A stretch of 64,000 bases of DNA from Tamarix chinensis (taxonomy: Eukaryota; Streptophyta; Magnoliopsida; Caryophyllales; Tamaricaceae): NCBI GenBank assembly GCA_030549775.1, contig CM060175.1, positions 13,166,455 to 13,230,454 of the forward strand, read 5' to 3'. This document shows, piece after piece, positions 11,011-23,497 of the stretch. The notes under the pieces were generated by a model. That model saw nothing but the letters and a program-made list of their open reading frames with translations, ran no database searches and was not told where the DNA came from. The number at the start of each line of letters is the position of its first letter. Positions within the stretch are counted from its first letter, which is position 1. Both the position numbers and the translations under genes were made by a program.

Positions 11011-13158
11011 TGTGATGTAAGCTAAGCACGAGGGTGGTGTGAAAGAGTGAATGGTTGTCTATGATAAAAATCAAATCGATCTATCTCTTATATATCAAAA
11101 AAAATAATAATTAATCAATAAAAATTTCATTATGAAAATTTTTGATGGTAAAATATATTTTATTAAAAAAAAGAAATTACCATACCTCATTGGTACTAGC
11201 CTTTTAACTCCAATTCCAAAAAAAATTCCATTCTAACCTTTTAACCTATGGCCCCGTTACAACCCTAATAAGACCTCTTGATTTTTGTACGTCCTAAGTT
11301 TTTCTAGTGGTGGAGTATCGAAAAGTATTCCAATCATATGGATGATCTTGATCATGAGTGAGAGGAATAGAGCGGAACCTTTAAATACAATAAAACATAT
11401 GAGAGGTGTGTCCACAAGACCTAAAGTGAGAATTATAATTTGAAACTTTAACAAATGAGTGAATTGGTAAACGGTTACCAGCTATCCACTATTGGATTTC
11501 CTTTTTTGCATGGTAGGGCCCTAGAGCTCAATAGCATATTTACATTTCTCACATAAAGGGGTAACCTAAAAGTCTTTCGAAAAAGGATTTTTGAACTTTT
11601 AATTGTTATAGTTTCGGGTCTTATTCCTTCTAACTTGACTCTTGTGCTATTAAAGGGCTAAACACTCTTTCTGAGAAAGGGATCCTACTTCATTTCTTTT
11701 TCCCGATGGTGGGTTTCTTGTATTACTTTGCTTGGGGTCAAGAAAATGTTTAAGCATGGGGTAGTTGATAAGTTAGATTTTTGTATCTTATTCCTAAGGT
11801 TTATAAGAGTTTTTACCTCAAATTTCAGTTGGAATTCTCCTCTTTTGTTCTTATTACTGCCTTTGTGTTGTGAAAATTTACACAATCTCAAGCTACAAAA
11901 AAATCATGAAGGATTAAAAAAAGAATAAGCTTAAAGGGAGAAGAAAGGAGAAAAAAGGAGCAAAAGTTAAAGTGGAAAGAGATTTAGAGTTAAAATATAA
12001 ATTTTGGAATAAAATGAAAGTAAGAATGCATATTTAAAGTATATGGGCAAGAAAAAAGTGGAATTTAGACCTAGAATAAATTTGAATTTGGAGAATCTTT
12101 AAACATCAAAGTTTTATATCCTTTTAATAGCTTTCCAACGCATCTAAAATTAGCTTAATTGGGGTCTTGATGTAAAAGGTATGGTAAAAAATACTCAGTG
12201 TTGTAAAAGCTGACACGAAAAGCCCATGTTTATCAATACCCTAGGAATTCGAGAGGTGGTAGTATTTAAACTCTTATTCTAATTTCTCATTGAGCAGACT
12301 CCACTCCCTCTCTCTTCTCTCTCCTCCATCCTCTTCCCCAATTCCTCAAGAATTATCTTGTAAATTAGAGATCTAGGTGCAAAAAGTTAAACACTGGTAA
12401 GAATCATTGGATTTCAAGGGTATTTTCTTTTCTCTCTTATCTATCTATGGAATATCTTATTATTCTTAATGTTCTTACTATGAGTTTTATTGGTTAGATT
12501 TTTTTTCTCAAGTGAATGGTAGTTTCCCCCAATCTGAATGTGTTGAATATTTACATTCTCTTTTTTTTTATTTAATTCATGATCCTTGCATTGTGTTGTT
12601 GATTGATTAATGGAATGATGGTTCCGATTTCTAGTGTGGAAAATACCGACCAGGTAAGAGTCATTGGATTTCAAGGGTATTTTCTTTTTCTCTCTTATAT
12701 ATCTATGGATTCTCTTATTATTCTTAATGTTCTTACTATAAGTTTTATTGGCTAGATTTTTTTTCTAACATGAAGGGGATTTTCCTCCAATCTGAATGTG
12801 TTGAATATTTGCATTATTTTTTTATTATTCAATTTATGATCCTTGCATTGTGTTGTTGATTGATTAACAGATTTATGATTATTGAATCAATTTATGATGT
12901 GGTATTCAATTACATGGAGGATCGGGGGCGATGAAATGGAACCTTAGCTTTTCTACTTACCCGAATCACTTGAGTGTTATTTTCCATTCATTTTAGCTTA
13001 GTTAGTCATTTTAGCTTACAACTTATCACTTCTTATCATTTTGTAGTCTAGACATAGCTAAGTTCCATCATTGTCTTAGTGGTCATTCACCAATCCTTGT
13101 GGGATCGACCTTAATTACTACTCTGATCCTGTGCACTTGCGGGTAGGAATGTATCACA
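11011..13158 (+). mobile_element. 3' LTR of the Athila-like element (2148 bp)
   Basis: It begins TGTGAT and ends ATCACA, a 6-bp terminal inverted repeat with TG/CA ends, directly after a purine-rich tract. The end segment CCTTGTGGGATCGACC followed by CTGTGCACTTGCGGG resembles 3' LTR ends of this group. An internal 257-bp unit is duplicated (12396-12868). The candidate right target-site repeat is CTAAG at 13159; the left one is outside the window. Confidence 0.75.
12396..12868 (+). repeat. 257-bp tandem duplication inside the Athila LTR
   Basis: The block starting GGTAAGAATCATTGG at 12396 recurs at 12653 as GGTAAGAGTCATTGG. Both continue through CAAGGGTATTTTCTTT and AATCTGAATGTGTTG to GTGTTGTTGATTGATTAA. 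Small substitutions and length changes in T runs distinguish the copies. Confidence 0.9.
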
Positions 13159-13704
13159 CTAAGGCATACCAGCAAATACCAAAATAATCTTGGGCTAAAC
13201 CACGTCTTTAGGGTAACGACCCCTAAAGGGCCATAATCCATGATCTCAAGGTCTTCCACTTTAATTCTTAATGTCTTAATTAAGGTGACCATGAGAAACA
13301 CAACAACCATATACTTATTCATTTCCATTTGTTTCTGTCATTATAAAGTATTCCTTATTCATACAATTGTACATGTTAACCTAAAGAACCCACTAAGGCT
13401 ATCCATATATCATCCAAGTCCAATTTAGGATTCTTTTCCATTTATTCATATGCCATAAGGGTTATCACATCATAATCATGATATGGTCTTAGAGTTTTGT
13501 TAGTCCACGTCAAAGGATCATGGAACACTTAACCCTAGCATGCTCTTATATCACATCCAACACACATTACCATACACGATCAATAATTAAGACACCCCTT
13601 TTATGAATATGAGATAAACACCATATCACATCCTTATATTATTATTCAATGTCACTTAGGTTTGATTGTGAAAACCTATTTAATCTATTGATAGGCCATA
13701 TGTA
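13159..13704. other. unassigned intergenic DNA
   Basis: No gene, terminal repeat or known domain was recognised. Short open frames here lack recognisable motifs. Confidence 0.5.
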
Positions 13705-14490
13705 AGTTATCAATTTACCCCACCATTCTTACAAAACTACTGAAATACCCCTTATTTGTAAAGTTACCAAGTTGCCCATTTTCATTTGCCAATTTACTGT
13801 ATTACCCTTCATGTTTGCATAATTACTAAAATACCCCTTGTATCTATTAGATTACCAAATTATCCTCCATACTTATTAAATCACTAGCTTCACCCCTTAT
13901 ATTTTTTAGTTACCAATTTACCCTTCTAGTTGGTTAAATTACCGTGTTACCCTTTATACTTAGTTAAATTACCAAATTACCCTTCTTATTTATTGAAATT
14001 ACCAAATTGTCCCTTTGGTTGGTTAAATTACTAAATTGCCCTTCTTCATTATTATAATTACCATTTAATCCTTTTTACTTACAAAAATTACCAAATTAGC
14101 CTTCCCTTATACCAATTTACCAATATACCCTTTTTTAAGCCAAATTACTAAAATACCCTTCTCCTTTTATTAAACCACCATTTTACCCCTTTACTTTACA
14201 AAATTGCTAAAATGGCCTTTCTTTAGGCCACATTACTAAAATACCCTTCTCTTTTATTAAATCACTATTTTTGCCCCTTCACTTTTACAAAATTACCAAA
14301 ATATTCTTCCTTTATGTTAAATTACCAAAATACCCTTCTCCTTTATTAAATTACCATTTACCCCTTTACTTTAAAAAATTACCAAGTTATCCTTTTTTCC
14401 ATGTAAAATTACTAAAATAGCCTCCTTACATGTCCATTTACCATTTTACCCCTGTACTATTATAAATTACCATTTCGCCCTTGTTATAAC
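13705..14490 (+). repeat. degenerate ~29-bp tandem array (AAATTACCAAATTACCCTTCT type)
   Basis: More than 25 imperfect units of about 28-31 bp follow one another. Each has an AAATTACCAAA-like half and a pyrimidine-rich TACCCTTCTC half with a variable 6-10-bp linker. No frame is open through the array. Confidence 0.85.
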
Positions 14491-14903
14491 AATTTTTGTT
14501 GGGAAATATCCACGATTACCTCAGTTTTGAGATCTAAAATAAAATATTCAAAACCAAGAACACAAGCACTATGCAAAATAATAACAAATAAAAGAAGAAG
14601 TTACCAAACTTGAATCTTTAATGCTTTCCTTTCAAGCGATACAAGAATCAAGAACACTCTCCCCGTGTTTTTATCTTTACAAATTAATCGAGAACAACCC
14701 TCTTAATTAATTCACTCAATTGCAGAACCCCGTTTTCAATTGAGAATTTCCTAGATTTACTCTCTAGATCTATCACACACCCCTGGGTTGTATTGTACAT
14801 ATGCCTCCCTTTTCATATCTCTTGACTCTATACAAAAGAGCCTCTAAATAGGCTTTAGAAAAAAAACTAGAACTAAATGTGAAACGTTACAAACTTTATG
14901 AGA
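14491..14903. other. LTR-like scrap of unknown family
   Basis: The segment opens TTGTTGGGAAATATCC, which resembles the start of a copia-type LTR, and ends abruptly where homology to the giant LTR begins. No matching end or target repeat is visible, so the identity is uncertain. Confidence 0.3.
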
Positions 14904-16476
14904 AGGGCATATTATAACACATTAACGTAAAGCACACGAATGGTTATATGAGAAGGCCAAGGTCCAACATAGTTCAGATTATTTATTTTATCAAGCCTTT
15001 ATCAAATGTGTTTTTACACCGAGTCCTTTATCAGGTCCATACGAGTGCGGGAACCCCACTATTTTAGCCGGTGGATCGGTCGCGAGGGAAACATTCCCTG
15101 CCACTATTTTTGCCGGTGGATCGGTCGCGAGGGAAACATTCCCTGCCACTATTTTAGCCGGTGGATCGGTCTGGCCCCTTCTCGTATGGTGTTCCACTGT
15201 AAGTAATTAGTGTCTTTTCCATGTCTTAGCAACTGTAGGGTTTGATTTTGTTGAGCTCGGGATCCCCCACTATTATTGCCGGTGGATCGGTCGTGAGGGT
15301 ACATGCCCTGCCACTATTATAGCCGGTGGATCGGTCGCGAGGGAAAACATTCCCTGCCACTATTATGCCGGTGGATCGGTCTGGGCCCGGCTCAACATCT
15401 TTCACTTTACATGATTAATGTCTTAAGTATCTTATTCATATGATCATTGCAAGACTTGCAAATCAACTCTTACCATGCTTACCTTTCGACTCAGGTTAAC
15501 CACTTCAACCCTAGTTAACCATCCCACCATAGCTAACCTGGCATACCCCAACTCTCATGTGACCCTAGCTCCCATGCAAACCCTAACTCCACGTAGACCG
15601 CACTCCTATGCAAACCCTAACTCTACGTACACCACACTTCCATGCAACCCTATCACCATGCAATGTGTCACACTCCCACATAACCCTAATACCATGCAAC
15701 GTACCACACTCCCATTCAAACCCTAATTCTCATGCAAAGTACCACATTCCCATAAAACCATAATACCATACGACGTACCACGCTTCCATGCAAACCCTAA
15801 TTTCCATGCAACGTACCTTACATCCACGCAACCCTAATACTACCATGCCACGTACCACACTCCCACGGAATCCTAATATTGCCATGCAACATTAACAACA
15901 TCACGTGAAACCCTAACACCATGCAATATTAATAACATCCCATGAAACCCTAACGCCATGCAATATTAATAATATTGTGCGAACCCTAACATGCATGTCT
16001 CAAGGCCAAATTACGTATTATCACATATAAATAAAGCACATGTTTATAACATCCCAAGATCATATGTGGACTCCACATCATATCATATATATAACATAAA
16101 TAATAATGATAGACATATGATACATAGCATGCGAATCACATCATGCAAATAAGCACACAAAAAGGCCTTAGCACCCCTTACCTAATACGACACCGGTCTT
16201 GGTGCATGCTCTTATTCCTCTTGAGGGATTAGACTAGGTTCACCTATTAAATAAAAGTATACTAGAATTAGGCTCCCTTATAAAATTTTATTATTCTCTA
16301 AATTATTCTAAGATTTTGTTTTTAATTAAAACAATACTACACAATAATTAATTATACAAAATATTACTTAAAATATAAATAAATTATTGTTTTCATTTGA
16401 AAGGGTGGTGATACAAGGGTTTCTACCCTTCACCAAAATAATAATAATAACAATAATAGTAATAATAGTAATAATA

Positions 16477-16522
<46 letters not shown>

Positions 16523-18615
16523 TGATGATAATAATAAAACATTATTAATAACACTTTTATTAGTAGAATATTAATATTAATAATACCAAAATTCTTAAAA
16601 TTACAAGGTGGCTTTCAAAATCAACCCATTTAATAATAACACTATTCAAAAACGTAATAATGATATTAATATTATATATACTTATAATATAAAGTTAATA
16701 AAGATAATAATAATAATAATATAATTAGAAAAAATGTTTAAAATGTTAATAATAGTTGTAAAAAGCAAATGTGCGAGACTTAGTTAAAATTTTAGGTTTA
16801 TAATCCTCCTGAAATAATTACAATACTAACTAAATAATTACATTAATAATAATAATAATAATATTATTAATAATAATAACATTAAACATGCAAAAATTTA
16901 ATTAAATAAGTAAAGGCCGAGATGAATAATATATCTTAATCAATAATACTCCCTAACCTGTCAACAAAATTTAGAAATTAGAATACAGTTAATATTACTA
17001 ATAATAATAATAAAAGTTGAATTAATGCTAAAATTTTGCTAAAATTAGGATAATTATAAATAAATCGAAACTAAGTACTTAAAATGTCTATGACATCACC
17101 TTAAGTCGGAGGGTGTAGGTGGAACTGGCGGTGGTTCCCGGAGGTGGCCGGAAAATGGATCTAAGAGAGGTAAAAATGAAGAAAAAGAGGGAGGGGGTAA
17201 GGAGAAAAATAAACTAAGCTTATGGTTTGATGGAGGATACTTAGTAAAAGATTTTGAGTGGTTTATAGGGTGGCAGAAGCGGCGTAAGTGGCGGCGAGCG
17301 GTGGTTTAAGGTCTCGGGGTCAAGATTTTGGGCGAGATGAGAAGCAAACTTTGCACGGTTATGGACGCCCGTGCAAGAAGAATCGAAGTTTGAAAATGGT
17401 ATGGTTAGCTAGAGGGAATTGCAACGAAGAATTTGAGATGTGGTGGTGGCGTTAGGGTTGGCTATCGGCGTCGGAATATGCGTCTGAAGTCACGGTGGTG
17501 GGCGATTCTCACTTAGGGTTTCGGGAAGGAAGAAGTCTCGACCACACTCACAACCAGGCTATATATAGATTTTAGATGGGTTATTAGGGTTTTGGGGGTC
17601 GCGTGGATGATATTTATTGCTAGGGTTTTGGCGGCCGGTGACAGAAATCAACTGGCATAAGCTTGGGTCGGGGTCGAACCTTCGCGAAGCCAGAGAGAGA
17701 GAATGAGGGAGAGTTAGGGGTAATTGATTATTCCAAGCTAATGTGCGAGCCGGGAGGAAGAAAAAGAGGGGTGACTCGACCGGTCAGACCTCTCGTAGCC
17801 GGTGCCGCCATTTTCGGCGGGGAGTTGCAGGTTGCGTCGAGGGTATCGGGGCTGGGGTGCGAAGCTGGGGAAGAAGAAAGGAGTGGACCGGCGGCTCAGG
17901 GAAGAAAGAAAAGAAAAGAAAGGGAGGCAGACCGGGCGGTCGGGCGCGAGGGAGGTGGGAATTAAGTGAAACGACGCATTTAAGGGATAAAAGGGACGAA
18001 ACGCAGCGCTCTGGATACCGAAGGAAAAACAAAAGAAACAACGGAAGTGGGCCGCGGCAGGGGAAGAAAAGAGAGAAGGAAATTGGGCCGCGTCAGGCCC
18101 AATTCGGGGGAGGGGAGGAAGGAAAGAAAGAAAAAGAAAAAGGAAGAAGAAAAGGAAAAAGGAAAAAGGGGAAAAGGAAAAATAATAATATTGGGTATTT
18201 AAATTAATTAAAATATTTGATATATTTAAAAATAATAATATTTAAATAAAATAATATTTAAATCACTTTTTAGGCTAAATAAGGATTTTTGAAAGATTTT
18301 CCATAAATTCCTTTTTAATTAGCATAACATCCTAATTTTCTCTAATTAAATTATTTATAAAATTAATATTAATTTGAAACTATTTTATCCTTCTTATTTT
18401 AAATAAAATAATTTATTTAATTTATTTTCAAAATAAAATGCTTAATTAGCTAAAATACCCAAATTCTTCCTAATTAAAATACTAATAAATTCCTTCTTTA
18501 TTTTTCCTAATTAAATATCCTTTTATTTTAATGAAAATAATTTATTTAAATAATTTTTCTAATAAAACCTCATTTAAATATAATTTATAAAATTAGAAAT
18601 TTTCGGGGCATTTCA
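14904..18615 (-). mobile_element. 3' LTR (left), truncated
   Basis: It is collinear with 24089-27789 from GGGCATATTATAACAC through to GGGGCATTTCA. The part equivalent to 23513-24088, including the GTGTTACA terminus and the hairpin, is missing. The join is preceded by TATGAGAAGG, which also occurs 49 bp inside the LTR at 14946. Confidence 0.92.
15030..15990 (-). repeat. 47-bp CCGATCCACCGG array and telobox array in the left LTR
   Basis: Two clusters (15050-15180 and 15265-15390) of about three 46-47-bp units contain GCCGGTGGATCGGTCGCGAGG and the self-complementary GGGAAACATTCCC. From about 15545 to 15990 follows a run of GCAAACCCTAACTCC-like units, each with a telobox AAACCCTA. The same arrangement is at 24220-25175. 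Confidence 0.88.
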
Positions 18616-18630
18616 TCACTACCCCCTTAA
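18616..18630 (-). other. polypurine tract of the chromovirus
   Basis: Read on the minus strand, TTAAGGGGGTAGTGA lies immediately before the 3' LTR start TGAAATGCCCC. This is the expected place and composition for the plus-strand primer. Confidence 0.75.
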
Positions 18631-18759
18631 AAACAGACTTCGCCCCCGAAGTCTCCAGAAGCGCCTAGGGTTAGGGCTAAGGTATTCTAACTTCTAGAAT
18701 AATGCCTTATTAACTATATTTAAATCCACTACCCCCTTAGGGACAAACTAGATAATAAA

Positions 18760-19602
18760 TATAAAAAAAATCTAACCTGTAGCGAAAAGTTCCGGATATG
18801 TTTCTCACATATCTTTTTCAGTCTCCCAAGTAGCTTCCTCAGTCCCATGTCGATTCCATAGGATCTTAACTAGAGGCACCGAACTCGTACGAGTCTTTCT
18901 TAATTTGGTGTCGAGAATCCGCACTGGTCGCTCCTCGTAAGTTAGGGAATCATCCAATTCGACCTCATCTGGTTGAATTACATGTGATGGATCGGCCACA
19001 TACTTTTGTAGCTGAGAAATGTGGAACACATTATGCACTCGTGCCAATTCCGGAGGAAGATCCAATCTATAAGCAACTTCACCTACTCGCTCCAATATCT
19101 CATAGGGCCCAATATATCTGGGGCTCAACTTGCCCTTCCTTCCAAACCTCTGCACCCCTTTGGTAGGCGAAACCCTTAGCATTACTCTTTCTCTAGGCTC
19201 AAAATCTCCATCCCTACGCCTCTGATCAGCATAACTCTTTTTTCGGCTCTGAGCTGCTTTCATTCGATCCTGGATTTGTCTAACCTGCTGAGTCATATCT
19301 TCAATCATCTCTGGTCCCAGCACAATTGTCTCACTGATGTCACTCCAACACAAAGGAGTTCTGCACTTCCGTCCATATAATGCCTCAAAACGAGCCATCC
19401 CAATACTAGCGTGATAACTATTATTATACGAGAACTCCACCAGATGCAAGCGCTCCTCCCAACATCCCCGGAAGTCCAATACACATGCTCTCAACATATC
19501 CTCCAAAGTCTGAATGGTCCGCTCTGTCTGCCCATCTGTGGCAGGGTGAAAAGCAGTGCTCATCTTTAATTTGGTTCCTAAAACGTCCTGTAGTTTCCCC
19601 AA
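18760..19602 (-). pseudogene. integrase C-terminal half and chromodomain of the chromovirus
   Basis: The open stretch 19602-18805 begins in the integrase core. It contains the third acidic residue in [15 protein letters not shown], then [22 protein letters not shown], and the [21 protein letters not shown]3-like part. It finishes in a chromodomain: [14 protein letters not shown], then [20 protein letters not shown] at 18805-18807 cuts the chromodomain tail. A further YPELF-containing stretch follows in the same frame to about 18770. In relatives the chromodomain steers integration to heterochromatin. A frameshift near 19600 separates it from upstream integrase. Confidence 0.9.
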
Positions 19603-19898
19603 AAGTGAGAGAGGAACCTCGAATCTCGATCCGAAACTATATCCTTCGGGACTCCATGGCGGCTAACCACAAACTTCATATAAGAATTTGCCAATTGCTC
19701 CATACTCCAGGTAGAATTCATAGGAATGAACACGGCCTACTTGGTTAATCTATCAACAATAACCCAGATAGTATCACAGCCGCTTCTGGTCTTCGGTAGA
19801 CCACTCACAAAGTCCATAGAAATGGAATCCCATTTCCATCTTGGTACCTCTAAAGACTGAAGTAATCCCGTTGGTCTCCGGTGTTCAATCTTGACCTT
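19603..19898 (-). pseudogene. integrase core, first part, with two stops
   Basis: Between the RT-RNase H frame and the downstream integrase frame the core strands are readable. The first catalytic Asp is in [11 protein letters not shown] and the second in [12 protein letters not shown] stops occur at 19899-19901 (just after the zinc-binding CLVC) and 19737-19739. Both are one C-to-T change away from CAG. The frame shifts near 19600. Confidence 0.85.
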
Positions 19899-21050
19899 CT
19901 AACACACAAGACACCGGGATACAAACTCAGCTACTTCTCGCTTCATACGGGGCCACCAGTACACCTTCTTGAGATCCTTATATAACTTCGATCCTCCTGG
20001 GTGAACCGAATAGGGAGTTTGATGTCCCTCTTCCATAATATGACGCTTGAGGTCGGGACAACTCTGAGGCACACACCAACGGCCCCTGAATCGAATACTG
20101 TCATCGTCATGGACTTTGAATCCTTCCGCCTTGCCTTCCCGCATCTTCTGTCGGATCCTTTCCAACTTAACATCTCCAATCTGGCCAGCTCGGATCTCTT
20201 CAAATATAGTTGGAGTGAGCGTCAAGGCATTCATACGGGCTTCGAGGTTTCCCTGCTGAATCATCTCAATCTCCAGATCTGATAACTCTCTTATTGTCCG
20301 ATCAGCAACCACACAACACAGTGTGGAATGTGCAGTCTTCTTACTTAGAGCATCAGCAACCACGTTGGCCTTACCCTCATGGTAGGTCAACTCAATATCA
20401 TAATCCTTTACCAGCTCCAACCATCTTCTCTGCCTCAAGTTGAGCTCCTTCTGAGTGAAGATATACTTGAGGCTTTTGTGGTCCGTAAAGAATTTACACT
20501 TCGCCCCGTATAGATAATGCCTCCAAATCTTCAAGGCAAACACCACAGCAGCTAACTCGAGATCATGTGTGGGATAATTTTGCTCATGTTTCTTCAACTG
20601 TCGTGAGGCATAAGCTACCACTTTACCCTTCTGCATTAACACGCATCCCAACCCATGCTTGGATGCATCGCTGTAAACCTCGAACTCTTCAGTCCCCTCG
20701 GGTAAAGTCAACACCGGTGCAGTGGTCAACCTCTTCTTCAACTCTTGAAAAGCCTCTTCACATGCCTCATCCCACTGAAACTTCGTAGTCTTCTTCAAGA
20801 GATTAGTCAATGGTCTCGCTATTTTGGAAAAATTCTGTACAAAACGTCTGTAATATCCAGCCAAACCCAGAAAACTCCGAATCTCCGATATATTTGTAGG
20901 AGGCTTCCACTCCGTGATGGCCACAATCTTAGCGGGATCCACAGCCACCCCCTTAGCCGATACAATGTGACCAAGGAAAGCTACTTCCTGGAGCCAGAAC
21001 CCGCACTTCGATAACTTAGCATATAGGTGATGCTCTCTCAATGTGCTCAA
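19899..21050 (-). pseudogene. RT thumb/connection, RNase H and integrase zinc-binding region
   Basis: This 383-codon open stretch starts inside RT. It carries [20 protein letters not shown] and [20 protein letters not shown] (connection). The RNase H fold follows: [38 protein letters not shown], and [11 protein letters not shown]. The integrase zinc-binding HHCC region comes last: [20 protein letters not shown], then CLVC. It is the middle of a single gag-pol polyprotein and is separated from the upstream part by a frameshift in RT near 21080. Confidence 0.92.
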
Positions 21051-22153
21051 AATGGTGCGTAGATGCTGTTCGTGCTCCTCATTTCCCAGGAATACACCAA
21101 AATATCGTCTATAAAAACCACCACAAATTGATCGAGGAAAGGTTTGAATATCCTCGTCATTAGATCCATGAATACTGCAGGAGCATTTGTGAGTCCAAAG
21201 GGCATCACTGTAAATTCATAATGCCCATATCGGGTCCGGAATGCAGTCTTCATGATGTCAACATCAGCTATCCTCAACTGATGATACCCGGACCTCAAAT
21301 CGATCTTGGAAAACACCGTAGCACCCTTTAGTTGGTCAAATAGATCGTCTATTCTCGGGAGTGGATACCAGTTCTTTATCGTCAATTGATTCAACCCCCG
21401 GTAGTCGATGCAGAGACGGAGACTACCATCCTTCTTCTTCACAAACAAAACCGGTGCTCCCCATGGCGATACACTAGGCCGGATATACCCGTGCTCTAAG
21501 AGTTCCTCCAACTGGGCCTTTAATTCTTTCAACTCAACTGGTGCCATTCTGTAAGGAGCCTTGGAAACGGGCTCAGCTCCTGGCACTAACTCGATCTTGA
21601 AGTCAATTTCCCGAACCGGAGGCATACCTGGTATTTCTTCGGGAAACACGTCCGGAAATTCTTTAACTACTGGAATACTATCTAATGCCGCCAAATCCTT
21701 GTTGAGCTCCTGCACACTGCATAAATATAAGGGATACCCTTTCTGGATCAAAGCGTGCAATGTGAGCGCTGACACCACCTTAGTGGTTGGTTCAGGCTGA
21801 GTCTTCCGGTAAGAAACCCTAGTTCCATTCGGGCCTCGCAAAATCACCCGCTCCTGGGCACAATCGATAACTGCTTTGTACTTCCCCAACATATCCATGC
21901 CCAAAATCACGTCGAAATCTCTCAAGTCCATCCCAATTAGGTCTACTAGGAAGTCTACCCCTCCTATATCTAAGGCCACGTCGGAAAACCTCCGACTACA
22001 TTCCATCCTGTCACCCGACGGAAGCATAACAGATAACTCTACTCTAGCAGATGGTGACAATCCAGCCTTAGCAGCAAATGCAGAGGAAATGAAAGACAAT
22101 GTAGCACCGGAGTCAAATAGAACATAGGCTAGTAATGAATAGATTGTGAACAT
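21047..22153 (-). pseudogene. protease and RT palm of the chromovirus
   Basis: The protease motif [13 protein letters not shown] begins within the first 25 residues. RT follows with the motifs [49 protein letters not shown] and the catalytic FIDDILVYS. The reading frame goes wrong about 10 residues after FIDDILVYS (near 21080) through a small indel, and RT continues in the frame of 19899-21050. The protease frame starts upstream of the first Met, since gag and pol are normally one polyprotein in this lineage. Confidence 0.93.
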
Positions 22154-22203
22154 ACCAGTAACAACATCCAGTTGTCGGTCTGCCTCTGCCTGACTAATAA
22201 CGT

Positions 22204-23259
22204 TCAGGCGCCCTCCTGACTGACCTCCCTTCTGAGGATAAGGCCTAGATCCCTGCGGTCTTCCCCTGTTTCTCGAGCTGGGGCACCGGATGGAGCAGGT
22301 GCTCTCTGATAGTGTTGCTGGGATGAGTTCTGACGGTACTGCTGATAGGCCTGCTGCTGAGGCATGAGAGCTCCTCCCTGCTGAGATGATCTGTTCTGAT
22401 TATGCTGGAATTGAGGTGGCCTCCAACACTCTATTGTCCTGTGTCCCCGCTTCCCACAATTCTGGCAAGTCACCAGCCTGCCATTGCAGTCCCTACCCGG
22501 ATGATTGCGGCTGCACCTCCTACAAACCGTACCTCTTGGGGGACCTTGGCTTCCACTGTTATCTCTCGGTGGTGGCCTCCTAGACTCTCCATACCTGGGC
22601 TGGGTCCTGCTCCCAGAACTCTGACTCTCAGGCTTCCTCTTACCCAAGATGGATGCCTGCTCATGGACTAGTGTGTCGGCCACGCAAGCACTTTCATACA
22701 AGGATGCTAGATCTTTGAACGTCACGGCACCCATCATACGGCGGATGCTAAAATTTAGTCCCTGTTCGAACTGAAAAACCATCGTGGATTCGTTGGCGGC
22801 AATCCCTGGGGCAAACCGGAGCAGCTCAGTAAACTTGGCGTAGTACTGATGAACTGACATTGGCCCTTGTGTCAGCTGCATGAACTCCCGGAGCTTATCC
22901 CTCCTGAGGCTCTCAGGATAGAATCTGGTACGAAGGGCGGTCTTAAATGCCTCCCAAGTAGCCGGGGGTCCTTCTTTGGCACTAAAATCCTCCCACCAGG
23001 CGTCTGCTACGCCCCGGAGGAAGAATGCTGCAATGTTGGACCGTCGGTTGAGGGGACAATTCACGGCCTCAAAAGTGCGATCCATATCACGGATCCACCC
23101 CTCTAAAACCACTGGATTCTCCTCCCCGGAATACGTCGGAGGGTGATGTCCGGTAACCCTCCCAAGCCAATCTTCCTCAATATTTTGAGCGCGTTGTGTG
23201 AACTCTAGGAAGGCGGTGACGGCCTCCTCCAAACGCTGAACTCTCCCATTGCTTGCCAT
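22204..23259 (-). pseudogene. gag of the chromovirus
   Basis: The 351-codon frame starts with a coiled, acidic N-terminus (NGRVQRLEEAVTAFLEFTQR). The retrotransposon gag fold follows: WIRDMDRTFEAVNCP, WWEDFSAKEGPPATWEAF, REFMQLTQGPMSVHQYYAKF. A basic region comes next and then two zinc knuckles, the second a canonical CCHC (CQNCGKRGHRTIEC). The frame leaves the true gag-pol frame near 22262, so the last roughly 20 residues are frameshifted. The start Met follows the primer site by about 240 bp. Capsid/nucleocapsid role is family knowledge. Confidence 0.92.
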
Positions 23260-23497
23260 CTAGCTACACAAAATGAACACTTAGAAACAAACCCACAGGT
23301 TCGAAATTATCAATAAGATTTCTAATTCTTAGGGCAAACCCTAATCTACCCTGGTACGTCTCACCGTGGCCGGGCTCCAAAAATTTTAAAACAGGAAGAT
23401 TTTCACTTAAGGCAGAAAATCTTTTTTCAAATTTTCAATAGCAACTTCCAAAAATAAATTTTATTTTAAAAAACGAGCATGGTCAACAGGATCAACC

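Larger units (their letters stand above)
1..13158 (+). mobile_element. Athila-like Ty3/gypsy retrotransposon, 5' end outside window, decayed
   Basis: Gag, protease, reverse transcriptase, RNase H and integrase remnants occur in that order on the plus strand, followed by a long non-coding 3' region and a 3' LTR. The gag fold with its NEDPHSHIANF segment, the ITLRSG segment near 1530 and the GGGAGGCAAC motif just after pol are what I recognise from the plant Athila/Tat group. The reading frame is broken by many stops and frameshifts, so the copy is dead. A solo LTR of another family (5246-9634) separates the last part of integrase. The 5' LTR and primer site lie left of position 1. Athila rather than Tat is my preference but not proven. 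Confidence 0.85.

Noticed and set aside
15030..15400. Possible CRISPR-like array (direct repeats of about 47 bp)
   Set aside because: Units are tandem without unique spacers, lie in an LTR of a plant retrotransposon, and no cas-like gene exists here.
17663..18207. Lys/Arg/Gly-rich open frames in both chromovirus LTRs (also 26844-27376)
   Set aside because: GA-rich composition keeps frames open; they lie inside LTRs, differ in frame between copies, and show no domain.
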